From NCBI RefSeq assembly GCF_001866645.1, contig NZ_MLYP01000043.1, forward strand, positions 99,194 to 163,193: 64,000 nt of DNA, in the 5' to 3' direction. How positions within the stretch are numbered: the stretch's first letter is position 1; each line of letters begins with the position of its first letter. Below are positions 35,151-44,932 of this stretch, one piece after another. The notes beneath the pieces are model-generated. The model was not told the DNA's origin. It worked only from the letters and a program-made list of their open reading frames with translations, and ran no database searches. The position numbers and the translations under genes are program-made. The stretch comes from Streptomyces colonosanans (GTDB lineage Bacteria; Actinomycetota; Actinomycetes; Streptomycetales; Streptomycetaceae).

Positions 35151-36662
35151 GTGTCTGGGGCGAGGGGAGCCGGGGGGCCGGACGAGTTCGCGGCACTGCT
35201 GCGGGAGCTCAAGGACCGCTCGGGGCTCAGCTACGGGACGTTGGCCAAGCGGCTGCACATGAGCACGTCGACGGTGCACCGCTACTGCAACGGCAGCGTG
35301 GTGCCGAGCGAGTACGCGCCGGTGGAACGTCTGGCGCGGGTGTGCCGGGCGACGCCTCAGGAACTGGTGGAGCTGCACCGCCGCTGGATTCTTGCGGACG
35401 CGGCGCGGGGCCAGAAGACGGACCGGGCTCATGGGGCGTGGGCGGCGGGAGCGGCCGTGGATCCGGCCCCGGCGGTGACGTCGGATCAGGGGGCCGGTTC
35501 GGCTGGTTCACCGCAGACGTCGGGTACCGGCTCGGCGGCGGACGCGGCCGAGCCGGTGGACGCGGCGTCCACGGCGGAGCCGGGCTCAGCGACAGCGCAG
35601 GGCCCCGCCGCAACCCCGACGCCCGGAACGGACTCGCCCCGCGCGGCGGCCTCGCGCGGACCGGGCGGGGACGGTGACCTGGTCGTCGTCGACGTGCCGC
35701 GCAAGTTCGGGCCGCCACGGCGTCGCAGTGCCGTGCTGATCGCCTCCATCGCGGTGGCCGCCGTGCTGGGCACCGTGGTGCTCGCCGCGAATCTGCCGCC
35801 CGGTGGTGGTGGGAGCGATGCCGGGGGCCGGCAACCGGCGGGTGCCACCGCCGTGGCGGACGTCGAGGAGCCTTCCGCGTCGGCCTCTGCCACCCCGTCC
35901 CCGAGCGGGAAGAGCCGCGAGCCGTCCGCGAGCCCGTCGGTCTCCGCCCCCACCACCGAGTCCGGCCAGGTCAGGCCCGGCGCCTCGGCGGGCGGTGGCA
36001 AGCAGGGAGCGGCCGAGCCCGGCGGTGGCAAGCAGGGGGCGGCCGAGCCCGGCGGTGGCAGCGGCGGCGTACCGCTCACCGTCGCCACCCGCCCCTACGT
36101 CTACGACAACCCGTGCAGCCAGCACTTCCTCGTCGACAGCGCACCGGAGCACGTCGGCCCGCCCGCGTTCGAGCAGGACGCCCCGCGCTGGGCCGCCGCC
36201 AACCACGCGGTCTCCTCCGGTGAACAGCGCGTCGCTCTCACCGTCCAGGGCAGCAGCGAGGACACCGTCGTACTGGAAGCGCTGCACGTCCGGATCCTGG
36301 GCAAGGCCGCACCGCTCGCCTGGAACGACTACGCGATGGGCGTCGGCTGCGGCGGCGGCGTGGACACCAGGTCCTTCGACATCGACCTGGACGACGGCAG
36401 TCCCGGCGTCACCGTCAAGAACGGTCGGCGCGACTTCCCGTACAAGGTCAGCGAGTCCGACCCGGAGGTCTTCTATGTCACCGCGCACACCAAGGCCCAC
36501 GACGTCCGCTGGGACCTGACCCTGGACTGGTCCAGCGGGTCGCGCCGCGGCACTCTGCACATCGACGACAACGGCACCCCCTTCCGTACGAGCGGGAACG
36601 TCGGCCGCCCCGGCTACGACTACCCGCTGGGCGGCAGCGAGTGGATCGAACGGGCGGGCTGA
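35151..36662 (+). CDS. HTH transmembrane protein (one-component regulator-like)
   Basis: A 503-residue protein with an N-terminal XRE-type HTH (FAALLRELKDRSGLSYGTLA, then HMSTSTVHRYCNGSVVPSEY), a Pro/Ala-rich cytoplasmic linker, one membrane helix (SAVLIASIAVAAVLGTVVLA), and an extracytoplasmic C-terminal domain (YVYDNPCSQHFLVDSAPEHV ... VGCGGGVDTRSFDIDLDDGS). It is laid out like a membrane-spanning regulator that could link an outside signal to DNA. GTG 35151 follows GGAGGAA. A 10-residue repeat lies just before the outer domain. It is divergent from the DUF4232 lipoprotein, a possible functional partner. Confidence 0.85.
   Translation: MSGARGAGGPDEFAALLRELKDRSGLSYGTLAKRLHMSTSTVHRYCNGSVVPSEYAPVERLARVCRATPQELVELHRRWILADAARGQKTDRAHGAWAAGAAVDPAPAVTSDQGAGSAGSPQTSGTGSAADAAEPVDAASTAEPGSATAQGPAATPTPGTDSPRAAASRGPGGDGDLVVVDVPRKFGPPRRRSAVLIASIAVAAVLGTVVLAANLPPGGGGSDAGGRQPAGATAVADVEEPSASASATPSPSGKSREPSASPSVSAPTTESGQVRPGASAGGGKQGAAEPGGGKQGAAEPGGGSGGVPLTVATRPYVYDNPCSQHFLVDSAPEHVGPPAFEQDAPRWAAANHAVSSGEQRVALTVQGSSEDTVVLEALHVRILGKAAPLAWNDYAMGVGCGGGVDTRSFDIDLDDGSPGVTVKNGRRDFPYKVSESDPEVFYVTAHTKAHDVRWDLTLDWSSGSRRGTLHIDDNGTPFRTSGNVGRPGYDYPLGGSEWIERAG
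35991..36060. repeat. 30-bp in-frame tandem repeat
   Basis: Two full 30-bp units (35991-36020 and 36021-36050) plus a partial third encode GGGKQGAAEP twice. They lie in the extracytoplasmic linker of the HTH membrane protein and differ by one silent base. Confidence 0.85.
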
Positions 36663-36721
36663 CGGGCGGGCAGGCCACAGCATCGAGGCCCCCCGGCGAA
36701 TGACCGGCGCCCGGCGTACGG

Positions 36722-37759
36722 TCAGGCCGCGAGCGGATTGAACGTCAGTTGTGGGATCCGGCCCTCCAGCATGGCGCCCACGCCCTGGATGGCGCAGATG
36801 TCGGGTCGCTCGGCGATGTGCACGGGCATGCCGGTCGCCTGGCGCAGCATCTGGTCGAGCCCCGGCAGCAGCGCGCTGCCGCCGACCATCATGATCCCGC
36901 GGTCGGCGAGATCGGCCACCAGGTCGGGCGGGCAGTCCCGCAGCACCTTGCCGATGCCGTCGAGCACGGCGGTCAGCGGGGTCTGGATGGCCACCCGTAC
37001 GGCGGCGGTGTCGATCCGGACGGACCGGGCGAGCCCGGTTGCCACGTCCCGTCCCTGGATCTCGGTGGAGGCGGGGCCGTGAGAGGTGAGCCCGTTGTCG
37101 GACAGAGCGATCTGCAGGGGGCGTACGGACTGGCTCGGCAGCAGCAACGCGTGCTCGTGCCGCAGGTGTTGCACGATCGCGCGGTCGACGGCCTCGCCGC
37201 CCACCGGCATCCGTTCGGCGGTGACGATGTTCCCCAGCGACAGCACGGCGATCTGGGTGGCCGCCGCCCCGCACACCATGATCATGGAAGCCTCGGGCTG
37301 CTCGACCGGCAGTCCGCACCCCACGGCGGCGGCGACGAGTGTGTCCACCAGTTCGACTCTCTTGGCCCCCAGCCCGACCAGGGTCTCGATGGTCGCGCGC
37401 TGGGCCAGGGGATCCGCGTCGTGCGGGGTGCAGGCGGCGGCCCGTAGCCAAGGCCTGCGGCGCAGGGCGCGGCGCAGCTTCTCGCCGAGCAGGTGGCGCA
37501 GCATCCGCTGGGCCATCTGGATGTCGACGACGGTGCCACCGGAAACGGGCCGTACGACACGGATATACGCGGGAGTGCGCCCTGTCATCTTCTCCGCCAG
37601 ATCACCGACCGCTATCAGCGCGCCCGTCCGGGTGTTCACGGCGGCCGCGCTGGGCTGGTCCACCACCAACCCGGCGCCCTTGACGTACACACGGGTCTTG
37701 GCCGCCCCGAGGTCCACGGCGAAGTGGCAGCGGCGCAATTGGTCAAGGCTGACGGTCAT
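36722..37759 (-). CDS. mbl: MreB-like actin homologue (Streptomyces Mbl type)
   Basis: A 345-residue actin-fold protein: phosphate 1 loop HFAVDLGAAKTRVYVKGAGL, GALIAVGDLAEKMTGRTPAY, phosphate 2 region MIMVCGAAATQIAVLSLGNI, and adenosine motif GIMMVGGSALLPGLDQMLRQ. It is shorter and more divergent than the canonical MreB of the mreBCD operon, and stands alone here, which fits Streptomyces Mbl. Mbl works with MreB in spore-wall assembly in S. coelicolor. Replacement of canonical residues in phosphate 2 (CGAAAT rather than DIGGGT) may affect nucleotide hydrolysis. Confidence 0.85.
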   Translation of the reverse strand: MTVSLDQLRRCHFAVDLGAAKTRVYVKGAGLVVDQPSAAAVNTRTGALIAVGDLAEKMTGRTPAYIRVVRPVSGGTVVDIQMAQRMLRHLLGEKLRRALRRRPWLRAAACTPHDADPLAQRATIETLVGLGAKRVELVDTLVAAAVGCGLPVEQPEASMIMVCGAAATQIAVLSLGNIVTAERMPVGGEAVDRAIVQHLRHEHALLLPSQSVRPLQIALSDNGLTSHGPASTEIQGRDVATGLARSVRIDTAAVRVAIQTPLTAVLDGIGKVLRDCPPDLVADLADRGIMMVGGSALLPGLDQMLRQATGMPVHIAERPDICAIQGVGAMLEGRIPQLTFNPLAA

Positions 37760-38640
37760 GGCGGTACCTCCCGAGAAAAGACCGCGGGCGGCCGCCGGGC
37801 GACCGCCTCTCCTTACGCATCGTGCGCGGGAGAGAGGGGCCGCGCCCTTCGGGGTGGGCCGGGCGGGGTACGGCCGAACGGGGAACTCGTCGGCGATGCC
37901 GGGTGTGGTGATTGACCGACGGGCCTGAGGGGTTCAGTCGCCTCCGGGGCAGGGCGGAGGCCGGACATCGTGAGCGTGCGCGAGGCCGGCCGCCGGGGGC
38001 CCGCGCCGTGGTGGGGGTGAGGACGAAGCCGGCGCCCGCGGCGCGCGGCCTGCTGTTCGACGCGGGCAGACCCCTACGACGAGCGCACGTGGCGCTGCTC
38101 ACCGTTCTTGTGGACTGAGCAGAGGTGAGCCCGCTCGGCCGCGCGCCCCGAACGGTCCCCGGCGCACTGGTCCCCGGCGTACTCGACCCCGGGGCAGCGG
38201 CACGGATCCTGTCCGTGGTCCGATCCCGGGAGGCCCCCGCGGCCGGAGGCCGCTGATGGACAGCCCTGGCGACCTGGCCGTGTGGGTACGGCCAGCGGCG
38301 ACGGGGAGGCTCCGAACCATCACTCCGGTGGAGCGGGGGCCCCGTACGCCGACGTCCTGCCCGGCGTCCCGGATCGCACGATCACGCGAACCCGACCGGC
38401 CCACGGCCCTGCAAGCCCGAGAGCCGACCCTCACACGATCGAGTTGAAGCGACCCTCTGCACACTCCCCGGCGAACAGATGCCAACCCCCTGTCGCGCTT
38501 GGAGGTGTTTGGATCTGGATGGCGGGTTCGCGCCCGGTGACGGGAACCCGCCACTGCGCCTTCTCGCCATGCACGGTCAACTCCCTTGCTGCACAAGCCC
38601 CCTGACACTCTTCGGAGCACTCGACGAAGAGAGGGCAGGG
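37760..38640. other. Gene-poor 880-bp stretch between mbl and the subtilase
   Basis: No gene is recognised. A 43-codon frame from GTG 38125 (VSPLGRAPRTVPGALVPGVL ...) has GC-rich third positions and its stop overlaps another ATG, but neither resembles anything known. The stretch probably holds the promoters of mbl (left end) and of the subtilase (right end); no convincing -35/-10 pair was identified. Confidence 0.5.
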
Positions 38641-41600
38641 ATGTACAGAGGACCAGTCAGAGGTGGGGTGACCCTCCTGTCGGCCGGGATCGTGCTCGCG
38701 CTGCTGCCGCCGGGCAACGCCGGCGCGGCGAGTAGCCCGCCGGCTCCCACGCACACCGCCACCGCCGCCCAGACCGTCACTCTCGTGACGGGCGACAAGG
38801 TGACCGTCACCGACCTCGGCGGTGGGAAGAAGACCGTCTCCGTCGAGCGGCCCCGAGGGGTCACCGGGGCGGTACGGACCGACGTCGCGAACGGGGGCGT
38901 CACCGTCGTGCCGGACGAGGCGCTGCCGTATCTGCGGGCCGGCAGGCTCGACCGGCGGCTGTTCGATGTCAGCGCCCTGATCCGGCAGGGGCTCGCCGAC
39001 GGGAAGACCGACACGCTGCCGCTGATCGTGACCTATGGCAAGGGTACGCGGCAGGCGACGTTCCGCGGTGCGGCGCGGACCCGCTCGCTGTCCAGCATCG
39101 ACGGGGCCGCCCTCGACGCCGCAAAGGGGCGGACCTTCTGGCGGTCCCTCACCGGGCAGGCCGGCATCGGCAAGGTCTGGCTCGACGGTCAGGTCAAGAC
39201 CGACATGGCGGAGAGCAACGCGCAGATCGGGACCCAGTCCGCGTGGGACGCCGGATTGACCGGCAAGGGTGTCACCGTCGCCGTCCTCGACACCGGAGCC
39301 GACACCGGGCACCCGGACCTGGCGGGGCGCGTCTCTCAGTCCAAGAGCTTCATCGACGGGCAGGAGGTCGCCGACCGCAACGGGCACGGCACGCACGTCA
39401 CCTCCACGGTCGGCGGCAGCGGATCCGCCTCCGACGGCACCGAGCGCGGTGTGGCCCCCGGCGCCACCCTCGCCGTCGGCAAGGTGCTCAGCGACGACGG
39501 CTTCGGCAGCGAGTCCGAGATCATCGCCGGCATGGAGTGGGCCGCACGCGACGTGCATGCCAAGGTCATCTCCATGAGCCTCGGGTCGCAGGAGGCCAGC
39601 GACGGCACCGACCCCATGGCCGAGGCCGTCGATGCCCTGTCCCAGGAGACCGGCGCCCTCTTCGTCATCGCGGCAGGCAACACCGGCGCGCCCTCCTCCA
39701 TCGGCTCGCCCGGCGCCGCCGACTCCGCGCTGACCGTCGGCGCCGTCGACTCCGCCGACCAGGCCGCCTACTTCACCAGCGCCGGACCCCGGTACGGGGA
39801 CAACGCGCTCAAGCCCGATATCTCCGCCCCCGGGGTCGACATCCTCGCCGCGCGCTCCCAACTCGTCGGCGGCAGCGGCTACTACACCCGGATGAGCGGT
39901 ACGTCGATGGCGACCCCGCATGTCGCCGGCGTCACCGCGCTGCTCGCCGAGAAGCACCCTGACTGGACCGGCGCACGGCTCAAGGACGCGCTGATGTCCT
40001 CCTCGAAGCAACTCGACTCCTCCGCCTACCAGTTGGGTGCGGGCCGGGTGAGTGTCCCGGACGTCGTCACGGCACGCGTCACCGCCACCGGCAGCGCCGA
40101 CCTCGGCTTCTACAGCTGGCCGTACGACGCGAACAAGCCGGTCACCCGCACCATCACCTACACCAACTCCTCAGATGCGGCAGTCGAGTTGAGCCTCGAT
40201 GTGCAGGGTGCGCCCGACGGGGTCGCCATGCTCGCCGACTCCACGCTCACCGTGCCCGCGCACGGCACCGCGTCCACCATCGTCACCGGTGACGGTTCCA
40301 AGGCGCCGGTCGGGAACGTCTCCGGGCAGATCATCGCCTCCGAGCACGGCACTCCCGTCGCCCACACCGCGTTCGGGCTGGTCAAGGAAGACGAGCGGTA
40401 CACGCTCACCGTGCACGTCAAGGACCGGGACGGCAGCCCCGCCCCCGCCGACCTCGTCGTGCAGCAACTCGCGCGGAACACCGACCCGTTCCCTGCCTCC
40501 GTCGGCGACTCCGGCACCCTCGAGCTGCGGCTCAAGCCGGGCACCTACAGCCTGGCCTCCTTCCTCGACGTGCGCGGCAGCCATGGCGCCGACTCGCTCG
40601 GGCTCGGCTTCCTCGCCGCCCCTGAGCTCACTCTCGACCGGGACCGCGAGGTCACCCTGGACGGACGGCGGCTGAGGGAGATCAGCGCCGACGTCCACCG
40701 GACCACCCAGACCCGTCAGCTGCTGATGGAGTACGACCGCAACGCAAACGGCTCCGACTACTTCGGCGCCGTCCAGGTGCCGGTGAAGTACGACAGCATC
40801 TTCGCCGCTCCCACCGCGAAGGTCACCCAGGGCAGCTTCGAGTACCGCACCGTGTGGCGGCTCGGCCAGCCCCTGCTGGAGGTCAAGGGCCTCGGCGAGG
40901 CGGTCGCACAGCCCGGCGCCACCCTGCTCGAGGGACGCACCCGCCTGCCGCTCGTCGACGTCGGGGACGGTCCGTTCCCGGCGGGCGTGCGCGGCAAGGC
41001 CGTCCTGGCCCGTCTGACCGATGGCACCGACCCCACCGCCCTCGCCCAGGCCGCCCAGGACGCCGGCGTCACCGCACTGTTCGTCACCGACGACACCCCC
41101 GGGCGCCTGAACGCCTGGTGGGGCACCGACGACAACGCGGACCGGCCGCTGCAGATCGCCACCGTGAACGCGGCGGACGCGGCCCGGCTGCGCAAGGCCG
41201 GGCAGGCCGACATGACGGGGACCCGCAACACCCCGTATGTGTACGACCTCGCGCAGGGCCACCCGGGAGCCATCCCCGACAAGGACCTCACCTATATTCC
41301 CGGCCCGCGTGAACTCGCCGTGCTGGACGCGAAGTTCCACGCCGTGAAACCGGTGAGCGGCGGCGAGTTCCGGTACTCGCTCACCGACGCCTTCCCCATA
41401 GGCATCGGCTTCCAGGAGCGGATCGACTACCCGGCCGAGCGGACCGACTACGTCTCGACCGGACCCGGTCAGCTGTGGCACGAGTCCGTGAACGCCGGCG
41501 ACAGCACCCTGGAGGAACGAAGCGGACTGATCGGCTACCGGGGCGGAGACCATGCCGCGCTGAACTGGTTCAAGCCCGTCTGGCACCCCTGGCTCGGCAC

Positions 41601-42255
41601 CGGCCTGGGCTGGGGACAGCAGCGCTCCGGGAACGTGATGCAGTTCAACACGCCCGGCTGGGGCGACTCCGGACCCGACCACACCGGCTTCGGTGACACG
41701 TGGAGCGCCGACAGCGGCATGACCCAGGCCACGGCCGTGTACCAGGACGGCACACTCGTCGACCGGCGCAGCGGTTCCACCGCGTACGTGTGGGACGCGC
41801 CCGCCGACGAGCACACCTACAAGCTGGTCACGGACACCACGCTGGACGCGGACCGCTGGAAGCTCTCCACCAAGGGCCACTCCGAGTGGACCTTCCGCTC
41901 GTCCGCGACCCCGGCCGACCGCGCGACCTTCCTGCCGCTGCTCAACCTCGCCTACGACGTCGACACCGACCTGTCGGGCGATGTCCGCGGTGGCCGGGTG
42001 CCGGTCGGGATCTCCGCCTCGTACGTCGCGGGCGCGCCCGGCACCGGCACGATCGGCGACGCGAAGCTGCAGGTGTCGTACGACGACGGCGCCTCCTGGC
42101 AGACCGTCCCGCTCACCGGCGGCACGGGGGACTCCTGGATGGGAACGCTGACCGTGCCGTCCGATGCACGGTACGTCTCCCTGCGTGCGTCGGCGAGCGA
42201 CGAACGTGGCGGATCGGCCACGCAGGAGATCATCCGGGCGGTGGGCGTGAAGTAG
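38641..42255 (+). CDS. Large secreted subtilisin-family (S8) serine protease
   Basis: A 1204-residue exported protease. It has a signal peptide (TLLSAGIVLALLPPGNAGAA), a propeptide to about residue 200, and an S8 domain with the full triad: Asp in TVAVLDTGADTGHPDL, His in DRNGHGTHVTSTVGG, oxyanion Asn in FVIAAGNTGAPSS and Ser in MSGTSMATPHVAGVTALLAE. About 700 residues of beta-rich C-terminal domains follow, which is far longer than a simple subtilisin and typical of Streptomyces extracellular proteases in the same genomic place. ATG 38641 follows a purine-rich site. It probably acts outside the cell in protein turnover or maturation of exported proteins. Confidence 0.95.
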   Translation: MYRGPVRGGVTLLSAGIVLALLPPGNAGAASSPPAPTHTATAAQTVTLVTGDKVTVTDLGGGKKTVSVERPRGVTGAVRTDVANGGVTVVPDEALPYLRAGRLDRRLFDVSALIRQGLADGKTDTLPLIVTYGKGTRQATFRGAARTRSLSSIDGAALDAAKGRTFWRSLTGQAGIGKVWLDGQVKTDMAESNAQIGTQSAWDAGLTGKGVTVAVLDTGADTGHPDLAGRVSQSKSFIDGQEVADRNGHGTHVTSTVGGSGSASDGTERGVAPGATLAVGKVLSDDGFGSESEIIAGMEWAARDVHAKVISMSLGSQEASDGTDPMAEAVDALSQETGALFVIAAGNTGAPSSIGSPGAADSALTVGAVDSADQAAYFTSAGPRYGDNALKPDISAPGVDILAARSQLVGGSGYYTRMSGTSMATPHVAGVTALLAEKHPDWTGARLKDALMSSSKQLDSSAYQLGAGRVSVPDVVTARVTATGSADLGFYSWPYDANKPVTRTITYTNSSDAAVELSLDVQGAPDGVAMLADSTLTVPAHGTASTIVTGDGSKAPVGNVSGQIIASEHGTPVAHTAFGLVKEDERYTLTVHVKDRDGSPAPADLVVQQLARNTDPFPASVGDSGTLELRLKPGTYSLASFLDVRGSHGADSLGLGFLAAPELTLDRDREVTLDGRRLREISADVHRTTQTRQLLMEYDRNANGSDYFGAVQVPVKYDSIFAAPTAKVTQGSFEYRTVWRLGQPLLEVKGLGEAVAQPGATLLEGRTRLPLVDVGDGPFPAGVRGKAVLARLTDGTDPTALAQAAQDAGVTALFVTDDTPGRLNAWWGTDDNADRPLQIATVNAADAARLRKAGQADMTGTRNTPYVYDLAQGHPGAIPDKDLTYIPGPRELAVLDAKFHAVKPVSGGEFRYSLTDAFPIGIGFQERIDYPAERTDYVSTGPGQLWHESVNAGDSTLEERSGLIGYRGGDHAALNWFKPVWHPWLGTGLGWGQQRSGNVMQFNTPGWGDSGPDHTGFGDTWSADSGMTQATAVYQDGTLVDRRSGSTAYVWDAPADEHTYKLVTDTTLDADRWKLSTKGHSEWTFRSSATPADRATFLPLLNLAYDVDTDLSGDVRGGRVPVGISASYVAGAPGTGTIGDAKLQVSYDDGASWQTVPLTGGTGDSWMGTLTVPSDARYVSLRASASDERGGSATQEIIRAVGVK

Positions 42256-42415
42256 CTCCACGGCCGACGATGCCCCGCACCCCCCAGGGCCACCAGGTCC
42301 TGGGGGTGTACGCGGAGCCGGCCCGCCGTCTCGCGCGGCGGCGCGGGCGAGCGAGGCGCCGGTGCCCGCCCACTGCGGCGGCCCGTCGGGCGCGGACTCC
42401 CGTGCCGGAAGAACG

Positions 42416-43864
42416 TCAGCCCGCGCCCAGCGCCCGCTTGATGATCTTCCCCATGTCGTTGCGCGGCAGGGCGTCGAGATGGCGCACGACACGCGGGCGT
42501 TTGTGCGGGGCGAGCCGCCGGGCCACATGGTCGGCGAGTTCCCCGGCACCGGGTGGGGCGGCCGGGTCGACGGGGACGACCCAGGCGACGATTCGCTCGC
42601 CCAGGTCGTCGTCGGGCTCCCCGGTGACGGCGGCCTCCCGCACCCCCGGGTGTTCCAGCAGCGCGTTCTCGATCTCGCCCGCCCCGATCTTGTACCCGCC
42701 GCTCTTGATGAGGTCGGTGGCCTTGCGGCCCACGATGCGCACGTAGCCGTCGGCCTCGCGGACCGCCATGTCGCCGGTACGGAACCAGCCGTCCGCGGTG
42801 AAGGCGCCGGCGGTGGCGTCGGGGCGGTTGAGGTACCCGGTGAACAGGTTCGGGCCGCGGACCTGGATCTCACCGACCGTCTCCCCGTCGTCCGCGGTGA
42901 TCGGCGAGTCGTCGTCCTCGACGAGCCGCAGTTCGACCCCGGGAAGCGGCACCCCGACCGTGCCCGGGCGCGGCTCCTCGTCCGCGCGCACACTCGTGTT
43001 CATCAGCGTCTCCGTCATCCCGTACCGCTCGATGACCCGGCGACCGGTCGCGGCGGCGATCCGCTCGTGGTCGTGCACCGGCAGTGCGGCCGACCCGGAG
43101 ACCAGGAGCCGGGCCCCGGCCAGCGCCTTGGCCAGCTCCGGGTCGGCGGGCAGTGCCTCGGCGATGCGGTGGTACATCGTGGGCACGCCGAACAGCATGG
43201 TCGCCCCCTCGCCCAGCTCGCGCGCCACCCCGTCCGTACTGAACCGCCCGAGGTGCCGCACGGATCCACCGCGCCGCAGCGGGCCGAGGACGCCGAGGAC
43301 CAGTCCGTGCACATGGAACAGGGGCAGGCCGTGCACGAGGACGTCGTCCGCGGTCCACTGCCAGGCGTCCGCGAGCGCGTCGAGCGTCGCTGCGACGGCG
43401 CGGCGGGGGATCACGGCGCCCTTGGGCGGGCCGGTGGTGCCGGAGGTGTAGACGATCAGGGCGGGATCACCCTCGCCGGTGTGGCCCTCCGGGAGAACTC
43501 CGGTGCCGTGCACGTCGACATCGATCCGTTCCAATGCGCCGACCGGAGACGGTAGTTCGGCATCAGTGGCGGCCAGTACCAGCGACGGTGCGCTGTCCGA
43601 GAGGATGTGCCCCAGCTCGCGTTCCCCGGACTTCGGGTTGAGCGGGACGAAGGGCACGCCGGCACTGAGCGCGGCCACCGCCGCGACGGCGGTCTCCAGG
43701 GAGGGCGTGGCCCACACGGCCACCCTGCCCGCGTTCCCGATCCGCCCGGCGAGCGCACCGGCGGCCGCGGCCAGCTCCGCGTACGTCAGGGCCCGCTCAC
43801 CGAACCGCAGTGCGGGCCGCCGCGTGGTCCCGGGATCGGACAGGGCCGGAAAGAGGGAGGGCAC
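42416..43864 (-). CDS. matB: Malonyl-CoA synthetase / AMP-dependent acyl-CoA ligase
   Basis: A 482-residue adenylate-forming ligase that activates malonate (and often methylmalonate) with ATP and CoA. Motifs include the P-loop-like IVYTSGTTGPPKGAVIPRRA, LPLFHVHGLVLGVLGPLRRG, RVIERYGMTETLMNTSVRAD, GWFRTGDMAVREADG, GRKATDLIKSGGYKIGAGEI and the catalytic Lys in PRNDMGKIIKRAL. It closely matches the S. coelicolor MatB (SCO2444) as I recall it, including the ERYGMTETLMNTSVR specificity region. GTG 43864 begins VPSLFPALS. It may supply extender units to the fatty-acid genes ~9 kb away and to polyketide pathways elsewhere. Confidence 0.9.
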   Translation of the reverse strand: MPSLFPALSDPGTTRRPALRFGERALTYAELAAAAGALAGRIGNAGRVAVWATPSLETAVAAVAALSAGVPFVPLNPKSGERELGHILSDSAPSLVLAATDAELPSPVGALERIDVDVHGTGVLPEGHTGEGDPALIVYTSGTTGPPKGAVIPRRAVAATLDALADAWQWTADDVLVHGLPLFHVHGLVLGVLGPLRRGGSVRHLGRFSTDGVARELGEGATMLFGVPTMYHRIAEALPADPELAKALAGARLLVSGSAALPVHDHERIAAATGRRVIERYGMTETLMNTSVRADEEPRPGTVGVPLPGVELRLVEDDDSPITADDGETVGEIQVRGPNLFTGYLNRPDATAGAFTADGWFRTGDMAVREADGYVRIVGRKATDLIKSGGYKIGAGEIENALLEHPGVREAAVTGEPDDDLGERIVAWVVPVDPAAPPGAGELADHVARRLAPHKRPRVVRHLDALPRNDMGKIIKRALGAG

Positions 43865-43998
43865 GCGGGGACTCCTTGTGGCGAAGCGGACGTACGGACT
43901 CAGGGACTGTTCCTCCAACGGAGCGAGCGAAACCCGCCCGGCGAGGAGGCGAACACGTCGCCTGCTCGGTCCCCGGCCCGCGGTCGTCGAGGCGATCG

Positions 43999-44595
43999 TC
44001 AGGGCCGGCTGCCGACGGCTGTCCGCTGCAGCAGCCCCCAGGTGAACTCCGCCGCGCACGCGTGCCGGGCGCCCGACGTGTCGGGGGCGTTGAAGGCCAG
44101 ACCCCAACGGGTGGGGGCCGTGCCCTCCAGGGGGCGGGCCGGGGCGAAGGCGCGGGCCACTTCGTCGACCGTGCAGGACCAGGGGGTCAGGTCCTCCAAG
44201 GTCTCCAGCCGGGGAACGGGCGCGCCCGGCGCCCGCACCAGCCACTCGTTCCACACGACCCCGTTCGGTGCCACCAGGACCTCGAAGCGCAGGTCCGGCC
44301 AGAGCGGGACCGGCCACAGCAGGGCGTCGCAGACCAGGTCTCCGATCCGGCGCGGTGTCGTCGACTCCGGTGTCCCGAGGACGGAGCGGTACCTCAAGGC
44401 GGCGGCGCGGGAGCGGGGGGCGTGCAGCATGGCCTGCCAGCGGCGGTTGGCCTCACGCATGTCCGTGATCGAGGCACCCAACTCGCGGCGGGCGTCTTCG
44501 ACGAGGTCCGGATTGTGGTCGGCCATGCGGCGCAGCAGGACCAGTTGGAAGTCGAGGGGCGTGAAGGGGCCGGCGGGGCGTTTCGCGGACGGCAT
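43999..44595 (-). CDS. Conserved hypothetical protein (198 aa)
   Basis: A soluble protein with FTPLDFQLVLLRRMADHNPD and DARRELGASITDMREANRRW near the N-terminus, then VLGTPESTTPRRIGDLVCDA and the Trp-rich DALLWPVPLWPDLRFEVLVA. No catalytic motif or domain is recognised. ATG 44595 has GAGG at good spacing; ATG 44604 is an alternative. It is upstream of matB on the same strand, about 130 nt away, a conserved Streptomyces neighbour by memory. Confidence 0.75.
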   Translation of the reverse strand: MPSAKRPAGPFTPLDFQLVLLRRMADHNPDLVEDARRELGASITDMREANRRWQAMLHAPRSRAAALRYRSVLGTPESTTPRRIGDLVCDALLWPVPLWPDLRFEVLVAPNGVVWNEWLVRAPGAPVPRLETLEDLTPWSCTVDEVARAFAPARPLEGTAPTRWGLAFNAPDTSGARHACAAEFTWGLLQRTAVGSRP

Positions 44596-44919
44596 GCGGT
44601 CCATCCTCGCGCACGGCACGGACACCGGCACGGACGCCCGGAGCCCGCGCACAGCCAGTGCCCCGGCAGGCAGCGTTCGCCTGCCAAGGAGCGGCGTTCG
44701 GTGCGTGCTCTGGGGCCCCTGCTCGAAGAGCTCGGGGGAGCGTGCCGGGCGTCGCGACAGGGCGAACGTTGCCTGTTGGGGAAACTAGGGCCTGTTTGGA
44801 GTTGTGATCGCGTGGCTGGGCGGAGGATGCTGATCCAGATGATTCTTTCGCGTAGTTGGAGCCCGGCCGATTGGCTGCTTATGGCCTTGGCGCCTGGATC
44901 CCGGTGCGCCGGGCGGCCC

Positions 44920-44925
44920 TACGAT
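44920..44925 (+). promoter_or_regulatory. -10 TACGAT for the leaderless isochorismatase-like gene
   Basis: TACGAT is 7 nt upstream of ATG 44933 and there is no Shine-Dalgarno. Confidence 0.5.
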
Positions 44926-44932
44926 CATTGCT

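Noticed and set aside
37760..38640. Small frames (38125-38256 and 38256-38447) as genes
   Set aside because: No recognisable similarity, no good ribosome-binding sites and low-complexity products.
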